Shown here: one piece after another, positions 56,842 to 64,000 of the stretch
Layout: every line of letters begins with the position of its first letter
Numbering within the stretch: the first letter of the stretch is position 1
Assembly: GCA_030620095.1 (NCBI GenBank)
Contig: JAUTXW010000205.1
Location: 1,178,001 to 1,242,000, forward strand
Direction of reading: 5' to 3'
DNA from: Kuschelorhynchus macadamiae
Lineage: Eukaryota; Arthropoda; Insecta; Coleoptera; Curculionidae
Length of the DNA stretch: 64,000 nt
Translations under genes and position numbers: made by a program
The notes under the pieces: model-generated
Database searches by the model: none
What the model was told of the DNA's origin: nothing
What the model saw: only the letters and a program-made list of their open reading frames with translations

Positions 56842-58008
56842 CGAGGGCCTTTCAACAAAGACTAAGACTGAATTTTTTACGGCCCAGTTCAATGAGCTAT
56901 ATACCGCCAAACATCAGAAAATATCATCCAAGTAGGCTTCTTTCATTTTGCGAAATGTCAGTTGTCATAAACTATTTATTTGATTTCGACGCCGCTCTAA
57001 AGTTGAGATATTGTTACCGCGCCTCTAAGAATCGTGATGGATGAATTGAAAGAACAAATATATGCGATCAAATTTTGTGTTCGTCTTGTTTTCGATGGCA
57101 TAAAGAGTTTAGTAATGGCAGGGAAAATTGTGAGTTGCAAGGCGATCCAGGTGCTCCTATTGTAGCACTAACTGAGGAAACCATCAATACCAGAGCAGTA
57201 ATTAATCGCACAGATTCACGTCTGACTCTCCTACAACTCTCAAACATTCTTAAAATATCTGTTGAAAGTGTGTTTACTCTTTTACATAAGCATTTAAACA
57301 TGTCTAAAGTTTGTGCTCGATTCCGCGTATACTGACACCAGATCAAAAAGCTAATAGGGTAGCGGTTTGTGAATACTGGAAACAATGCGTTGAAGAAGAA
57401 GGCGAAGAATGGTGGGAGACCATTATTACTGCGAATGAAACTTGAGTGTATTGTTATGATTCGGAGATGAAACAACAGAGTACGCAGTGGGTATGCAAAA
57501 ATCTGCCGCTAAAGCTATGGTCATAACATTTTTTGATCACAAAGGCATGGTGTATACGCACATGGTCCCACATGGTAGTACAGTAACTGCCAGTTATTAT
57601 AAACAAGTTTTGTTCCAGTTGATGAAGGATCACGTCGCCAAAAAACGACCTGAGCGTAGCGAATATAGTAACAGAGTTTTTGAACACTAAAAATATCAGG
57701 TCTGTACCGCATCCTCCATATAGTCCTAAGATAGCCCCATGCGACTTCTATCTGTTTCCTCAAGCAAAAAATGATCTCAAAGAACGACGATTTGAAACAG
57801 AATTGGATGCTGTTAAGGCTTTACAGGCAGTTTTGAAGAACCTCTCAAAGAATAGCTTCCGCCATGTCTTTGAACAATGGCAGCACCGTTGGGATAAGGT
57901 TATTGTATTACAGGGAGACTATATAGAGCGTGATAAAAATATTGTTGTTTAAGATCAATAAATAAAGTTTTGGTAGTACTAGTCCTAGTCTTTGTCGAAA
58001 GGCTCTCG
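56842..58008 (+). mobile_element. Mariner (DD34D) element, 1167 bp, both inverted repeats present
   Basis: Left end CGAGGGCCTTTCAACAAAGA, right end reverse complemented CGAGAGCCTTTCGACAAAGA; TA is directly outside both (56840-56841 and 58009-58010). The internal gene (57037-57952) occupies most of the element, as in mariner elements of about 1.2-1.3 kb. It is slightly short because of deletions in the coding region. Confidence 0.8.
57037..57952 (+). pseudogene. Mariner DD34D transposase, decayed
   Basis: MDELKEQIYAIKFCVRLVF, then a deletion and shift to FRWHKEFSNGRENCELQGDP (first HTH end), TEETINTRAVINRTDSRLTL, MSKVCARF, RVAVCEYWKQCVEEEGEEWW, ITANET (expected TGDETW; D lost), YCYDSEMKQQSTQW, HKGMVYTHMVPHGSTVTASY, a missing HHDNAPAH block, VPHPPYSPKIAPCDFYLFPQ (third Asp position K; PCDF motif kept) and a C-terminal tail. 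Frameshifts occur near 57330 and 57690. Inactive. Confidence 0.75.
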
Positions 58009-58744
58009 TATATTGCGAATATTCAACTATCTTTCTTCTCTGTTTACATTAAAATCATGGAGATTGTTTGCATGAATTCAAAAGAAAACGAACAAAATAT
58101 TTAACAAAATTCAATCTCAATTGTAAAATATCAAATATTTCCACAGAAAAATCTTTCAATATTTTTACTTCATTCGTAAAAGGGAAGTATTGTAATCGTG
58201 AAAAAATCATCATCCGAGATTTTTTCAGATCCTTACGTTTCAGGGTCCTAGATGCCGAAAGACATGTTTTCTCATTTCAATGGGTGTATCTGTCTGTCGG
58301 TCTGCCTGTTCGCGGCATAGCTAAAAAACTAATTATCCGATTGACTTCAAATTTTGATCAAACATTAAGGGTCATATGGGGATGACCTGGTAACATTTTG
58401 GTAAAAATGCAATATGGAAAAATAAAATGGCGGCCTAATGAAATGTTAAAAAAATTATTGCTAAAAAACTACTTATCCAATTTACCTCAAATTTTGCACG
58501 TATCATGTGAAAATCAATTGGTAAGATTTTGGTATGAATTCAAGAAGGAGGAACGAAGTGGCGCCTTAACAAAATATTTAAAAATTCAGCCTGAGAAAAC
58601 TACTTAATGGACTGATTTTAAATTGTTGGTCATAACTGAATGAGTAAAACTGTGGTACTAATTCAACATAGCGTAACAAAATGGCGACCGAATAAAATAT
58701 TTGTAATCGTCAAAAAACACCCCCTTAGGTTTCATGTACACTAC

Positions 58745-58860
58745 ATTAAAAAATAATATTGGTACATTGGCTTTTTGTTTGCTGTTTCTTCTAGATATTC
58801 CATTACTATTTGGGCTGCGGTGGAAGAGATGGGTGAACCCATTGCACATCCGTGGAATGG
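58745..58860 (-). pseudogene. Inverted 5' fragment of a Penelope-like RT
   Basis: The minus strand reads PFHGCAMGSPISSTAAQIVM and EYLEETANKK, the F.QxxGxxMGSPLSxxxAxIxM RT block. It faces away from the plus copy that starts at 58858, so the pair is head to head, as at 12955. Confidence 0.65.
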
Positions 58861-59826
58861 GTTCTAGAAGAAACAGTGTTACAAAAAGCCAATGTACCAA
58901 TATTATTTTTTAAAAGGTACGTGGATGATTGTTTATTAGCCATACCAAAAAATAAAACAACGGAAATTATCTCCCTCTTTAACAATTTTCATCCAAAATT
59001 GCAGTTTACTTCCGAAATAGAAAATGATGGTGCTATAAACTTTTTGGATTTAACATTAATAAGAGACCACAAAACAAATGGCATTAAAACTAAGTGGTAC
59101 ACCAAAAAAACCTGGTCCTCCCGCTACCTTAATTATAATTCCAGTCACCCAAAATGTCAAAAAAACTCCGTGATGATAGGGTTAGTTGACCGTGCACTAA
59201 CACTAACATCACCTATATACCGAGTTGACATTCTAAATAAAGTTAAAAATACTCTCTTAAAAAATAATTTCCCATTAAAAGCCATCGAACGAATTATAAA
59301 GTGAAGAACCCAAAAATTATACAATGCCACAAAACATATTGTAAATAATCATGACAACAATAAAACAACTACATACATATCTTTGCCATACACTGAAGGT
59401 CTTTCTGAAAAGATTAAACACATTCTCGGTAAACACGACATAACCGTATGCCACAAATCTAACAATACCCTTAAATCTTTATATACACCACTAAAAAGTC
59501 AGACACCAATTAAAAAACAATCAAACGTAGTTTACAGCATTCCCTGCCTAAACTGCCCCAAAAAATATATAGGCATGACCACACAATACCTATCAAATAG
59601 ACTAAATGGGCATAAATATACAAAAAATGCTTCCACAGCACTACATAAACATGAAAGAGACATGAAACATGAATTTGATTTTTCGGGTACAACGGTCTTA
59701 TCAAAAGAACAACATTACCATAAACTGACATTCAAAGAAATAGTCGAGATAAAACAAGAAAAAAATACAGTAAACGATCGGAAAGACATTGACAATCTCA
59801 GCCAAATATATCACAATCTAATTTAA
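58858..59826 (+). pseudogene. Penelope-like element 2: RT C-terminal part and GIY-YIG endonuclease
   Basis: 58852-59304 reads LEETVLQKANVPILFFKRYV with YVDDCLLAIPKNKT (RT catalytic YVDD), INFLDLTLIRDHKTNGIKTK (the NFLDL motif) and KWYTKKTWSSRYLNYNSSHP. A stop at 59302-59304 (KCRTQK-type continuation) separates it from 59383-59826 with KIKHILGKHDITVCHKSNN and VVYSIPCLNCPKKYIGMTTQ (GIY-YIG, C..C pair). The N-terminal half is missing. This is a different Penelope lineage from the 11.7-15.2 kb copies. Confidence 0.75.
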
Positions 59827-60184
59827 TTCAATTGTTATAAACTATTTTCCATCAATCATAAATACATACTGTATACTGTCAGACTCACACAAATACTTTT
59901 AAAACAACCCGTATCCACAAATAGTTCTACATTGTAAATATAATCAAAAAAACTAAAGGATATATATAAAAAAAAAACAATAGAATTCTTTAACCAGTGT
60001 ATCACTTGCCTCCACACCGCCAAGCAAGGTAAAAGAACATCTTTCTCAAGGTATGTACTGTACTATTTTAAATAAATGTTTTAATAATTTTAGTGCGTGC
60101 CGTTATACCTAATTGTTTTTATTTATTAACTTACATATATACTCTTTTTGTATTTAATTTTTAGATGTGCAGAATTAAATATTT

Positions 60185-60216
60185 TGAAAAAGCCTGAAAT
60201 GGACAGGCGAAACGTC
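60185..60216 (+). ncRNA. Degenerate hammerhead-like motif downstream of Penelope element 2
   Basis: GCCTG (60192-60196) and CAGGC (60204-60208) form a stem II, followed by GAAAC and GTC (60214-60216). The expected CUGAUGA before the stem reads TTGAAAA, so two core bases are lost. The position, about 370 nt after the ORF, fits the ribozyme site of Penelope 3' ends. Confidence 0.4.
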
Positions 60217-60268
60217 AATTAAAGTTTCTTTGTTCAGTCCACGAACCTAATCCCAAGAAAGTACTTGA

Positions 60269-60272
<4 letters not shown>

Positions 60273-60301
<29 letters not shown>
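60273..60301. repeat. (TA)n microsatellite
   Basis: An uninterrupted TA run next to the right limit of the Penelope insertion. Confidence 0.9.
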
Positions 60302-60304
<3 letters not shown>

Positions 60305-62394
60305 CTGGTAAAGTTCTAGTATGAATTCAAGATGGTGGAACAAAATGTCGGCAAATAATTTTCTTTTAAATCAACGAAAAAAGTTTTATTCAATTGACTT
60401 CAAATTTGCAGAAAAATGAAATATAATATGGGGATAAACTGGTACGAATTCAACATGACGTAACAAAATGGCGGTGTGTGAATTTATTTTAAATTATGCC
60501 CAAAAATCAAGTGTGACGTAGGTAAAAACTGGTACAATATTGATAGGAATCTAATATGATGGAATAAAATGGGGCCCAATAAAAATATTTAGATAGTATA
60601 TATGTGTTACTAACTGACTGTACAGAAGTACATTGGGTCACATTTCACTATTCCTCGTAGAAGGAAGGATTTTTTCTTTATTAACGCTGAGTTTAATTAA
60701 TTTATTAAAAACTTATTTAAAAAAAACATTTGGCTAAAAACACCCAACACGGGTAACCGACTTCCAAAAAGGTAATTTGTATATAATACTACTAAATAAC
60801 TGAACACAAAACTTTTATTGTGTCAGTAACTGAGGGTGTGCAATTTGAAAGAACGGGATGACCCAAAATAACATTTTTCATATTGATTTTGTGATTTTTA
60901 GGGCTACCAGTTTTAATTCAACTAATCATTTTAATTTTTGGCAAATTTGTATTGTTGATTCTCTATAAATATGTATAGATATATAGGTATAGATGGCGTT
61001 TACCATAATTCAAAATGTTAAGTTTTATGGACCGCAGTACTTGTTTATTTTATTAAGAACTAACCTAACCTAATCTCGGACTAAGTCTAGAAAACTTGGT
61101 GCCTGACCTTTACAATAAAACTTTAAAATAAAAGTAAAAATGATGAAATAAACTTTCCAACTTAAAAAATCGGTAAATTTCCTTTACCCGGGACTTCCCT
61201 CGTTATGATTTTTTTCCATTTGTTAGAAATACTTAATTGTGACCCAATTTAGTTCCAGCTTATCACATTTTCACATTTAATTTGTCTGCAAAATTTAAAG
61301 TGAATTGAACAAGATTTTTTTTACGTTAAATTCGTACCACAGCTTTACCAGTTTATCTATATATCACGCTTAATTTTTGCACAAAAATTGAAATTAATTT
61401 CATAAGTAGTATTTTCAAGCTAATTTTTTGAATATTTTATTAGGCCGTCATTTTGTTTTGCTGTTGGATACATATCAAAATGTTACCAATTCATTCCTAT
61501 GTAACACTTGATTTTTGTACAAAATTGAGGTCAATTGAAAAATTAGTTTTTCTAGTAATATTTTTTTTTAATATTGTTCCGCCATATTGGATTTATACCA
61601 AAATATTACCAAGTCATCCCCAAATGAACCTTAATTTTTGACTAAAATTTGTACTCAATCTGGTAAGTAGTAGACATATAAACCGACAGATAGATCGACG
61701 AAATTGATAAAACATATTTTTTGGCATCCAGGGACGTGAAAATACGTAAAACCTAGGGTGATTTTTTTTGAAGATTACAAACATTTTATTTGGCCATTTT
61801 GTTCCTCAATCTTGAATTAGTAACATAGTTTTACTAGTTAATCCCTATAGTTATGGCACACAATTTGAAATCAATCCATTAAGTAGTTTTTTAGGCTAAA
61901 TTTTTAAATATTTTATTATACCGCCATTTGGTTTCGCCATCTTGGATTCGTACCAAAATTTTACCAGTTGATTCCAACATAATACTTGATGTTTGTGCAA
62001 AATTTGAGATAAATTAGATAAGTTTTTTTTTAATGATAATTTTTAATTCTAGGAAGACATTTTGTTTCTCCGTATTTACCAAAATGTTACCAGGTCATCC
62101 CCATATAGCCCTTAATTTTTGACCAAAATTTGTCAATCGGGTAAGTCGTTTTTTAGCTAGGGTGGGGGGGATGCCGAAAATATGTTTTTTGGCATCTAGG
62201 GACCCTGAAACGTGATTACACGATTACAATACTTTCCTTTTACGAGGGAAGTAAAAAACAATGAAAAGTAAAAAATAATGTTTTATTCCATCTTAGAACT
62301 TTAACTTTATGCAGTCTACTGAAAAATATAAATAAATTATCGGAAAGTCAGTATTTGTTGTATGTATTTTGTTTGTTTCTGTTTTAAAAAAGTG

Positions 62395-62545
62395 GAATTA
62401 TAAGAATATGAGACGCATTCACCACATCGTCCAGAAATGTTATTGAAGAAAAACATTGTGGTTTTATAGAAATAATGATAATAAAACAATACAGAAATTA
62501 GTATTGAAGAGTCTCTCACGAACTTGCTGAAAAATCTAGCTTAGT
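62395..62545. repeat. Dispersed repeat, third copy (see 23571-23955)
   Basis: CATTCACCACATCGTCCAGA, AATGTTATTGAAGAAAAAC and TTGCTGAAAAATCTAGCTTAG match the 23.6-23.95 kb repeat in order, with deletions. Confidence 0.65.
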
Positions 62546-64000
62546 ATTTTAAATATATAAATTATGTATTTCTTAAGATACTTTTAAACATCTCAACATC
62601 CCTTGTATTAAATGTGAACTGTTAAAGGATTACAACTATCTAACTTAAAAAATATGTTCCAACTAAAACTGAAATACGTAGGCTAAGATTTTAAAGAACA
62701 TCGATGGCCTTCTAAAATCATGGAAGAAATAGGAAATGCCAAATATTATGAATTTTTATATTTATGTTAATATATAAAAATATTCAAACTGACTTTAAAT
62801 GCTATAAAACAGGCTTTCAAAATTTGAATAACAGATTAAAATTGATTCACTCCTTTGCAAGTTGCAATCATACAAAATTGATGCTGAAATTGTTTTGTTA
62901 TTTTTGCAATCGATTAATATATAGGGTGAAATTTTTAAATGGAAACAATTAGATATCTTAAAAGATCACGATTTTTCCAAAAAGTGCATGGATCCGTGGA
63001 TTTTATACTTATTTTAAACATAATTCTTAAGAAAAAAGTCAAACATGCGTCAACTTTTAAATAATTTTAGGTTTTAAATTTTCATCTTATTTTTTTATCT
63101 CTTTGCACAAAGGAAATGCTCCTTATCAATAAAATCGAAAACACTTTAATACTTCGTATTGAAATAGAAAGATACTTCATAAGAAAGTCCATGCAAACCA
63201 CCAAGTTCAATTCGTTTTGCTATAGACAAACCGTTTGAATATTTCAGGTGTTCAAAATCTGGAAATATCGATTTTCAAAGGTCAATAAAAATCTTTATAA
63301 AAACAGATGAGAATAGTTTCTTATATCTGGTTTTTTTTTCCGAACCATTTAATTTCTCTAAAATATGAAATTGTTTCCCCTTAGAACTTCACCCATATGT
63401 AAAGTTTTATGTCAATCAGCTGATCGCAAATATTTGTAAATCAAACATACATTTCCACAAAGCAAATAAAGCTGCTTTCATGAAATCACATGTCGCAAAT
63501 GGTGAATATGTTTCATTAACATTTGGTACTACTAATGAAAACATAAAATGAATTAGAAGAATGATTTATTTAGAAAGAATAGAAATTATGGTGCATTACA
63601 GTTTTTGTGCAGGAATATACATGATAAAGTTCAGGTACAAGATGTGTTTTGGGTTAGTCACTAGAAAATGACAACATATAAGTAATATTAACAGTCCTAA
63701 TTTAACTAAATAGCAGTAACCAAGGTTTACGTTACAATTTTTAGCAATACAGTCGTAACAGTTTTTTATGAAGTAAGTGTAAAAAATGCATGCTTAAGAC
63801 TTGCTTCTGAAAGTTCATGTTTAATTCATTTTACAATTTTTTTTCTACCAGCAGTTAATAGGATGTAATTTACTGAATTCTTTTGTTTAAGTCGAGTTGA
63901 CACACTATAATTTGTCTAAATAACGGTTTTTTTTGTAGCTATAAAATAAATAATGAGCTATTAAGATTTCAGAATTGCAGTTCTTTTCTGGTCAGATGTA
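62546..64000. other. No gene seen
   Basis: AT-rich sequence to the window edge. Open frames are short and without motif. The missing 5' exons of the minus-strand host gene could lie here or beyond, but no exon could be supported. Confidence 0.4.

Larger units (their letters stand above)
58162..62256. mobile_element. Foldback-type repeat element, about 4.1 kb, with a Penelope-like insertion
   Basis: Left end TTTTTACTTCATTCGTAAAA with GGGAAGTATTGTAATCGTG; right end reverse complemented TTTTTTACTTCCCTCGTAAA with AGGAAAGTATTGTAATCGTG. Both continue inward with CGTTTCAGGGTCC.TAGATGC and GGGGATGACCTGGTAACATT. Inside, units with AAAATGTTACCA..TCATCCC and AAAATGGCGGCC-type sequence recur many times, more on the right (60300-62250). 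Only short chance ORFs outside the insertion. Confidence 0.65.

Overview
This window reads as AT-rich nuclear DNA of an arthropod, most probably an insect. The evidence is spliceosomal introns with GTAAGT-type donors and T-rich AG acceptors, AATAAA poly(A) signals, and a dense, decayed load of animal-type transposons. Most of the sequence is transposable-element debris inserted into other debris. There is no bacterial-style operon, CRISPR array, rRNA or recognisable tRNA.

The only well-supported host gene lies on the minus strand across most of the window. Exons at 44643-44822, 36063-36265 and 35253-35383 join in phase to encode a Gly/Ala-rich segment followed by a Val/Pro/Lys/Glu-rich repeat segment. 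The last of these is phase-compatible with two different 3' ends: a terminal exon at 23338-23437, or an exon pair at 21529-21724 and 16342-16443. Each end has its own AATAAA. The introns are packed with transposons. The protein resembles extracellular or cuticle-type structural proteins in composition, but I do not recognise it. A second possible small gene or relic (exons 10483-10656 and 9808-9901, minus strand) carries an in-frame stop.

Layout. 0-9.2 kb: a retroelement ORF tail, a Tc1/mariner relic, and a non-LTR retrotransposon split by a 5.5-kb Tigger/pogo transposon, itself split by a Transib (RAG1-related) transposase. 11.7-15.2 kb: two nearly identical Penelope-like elements head to head, with hammerhead ribozyme motifs at their outer 3' ends. 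17.4-22.7 kb: hAT and mariner-type relics, a Crypton tyrosine recombinase pseudogene and a long hairpin. 24.7-34 kb: a P-element-like transposon (THAP domain plus transposase between inverted repeats), broken by an antisense LINE with ORF1 and ORF2 and by a DUF7869-type fragment. 36.3-43.5 kb: a MITE, a hAT pseudogene, a LINE reverse transcriptase fragment and a 1.7-kb foldback. 44.9-51 kb: a retroviral-type env remnant, a second Crypton-like recombinase fragment, a chimeric hAT/mariner ORF and a split mariner-type transposase. 51.5-56.3 kb: a mariner-superfamily element split by a two-headed foldback that holds its own MITE. 56.8-62.3 kb: a DD34D mariner with both inverted repeats, then a repeat-rich foldback holding a second Penelope-like element.

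Nearly all transposon ORFs carry stops, frameshifts or insertions, so this looks like a fossil bed rather than a working system. The points most worth following are the host gene with alternative 3' ends, the repeated head-to-head Penelope architecture with ribozymes, and the two-headed foldback.
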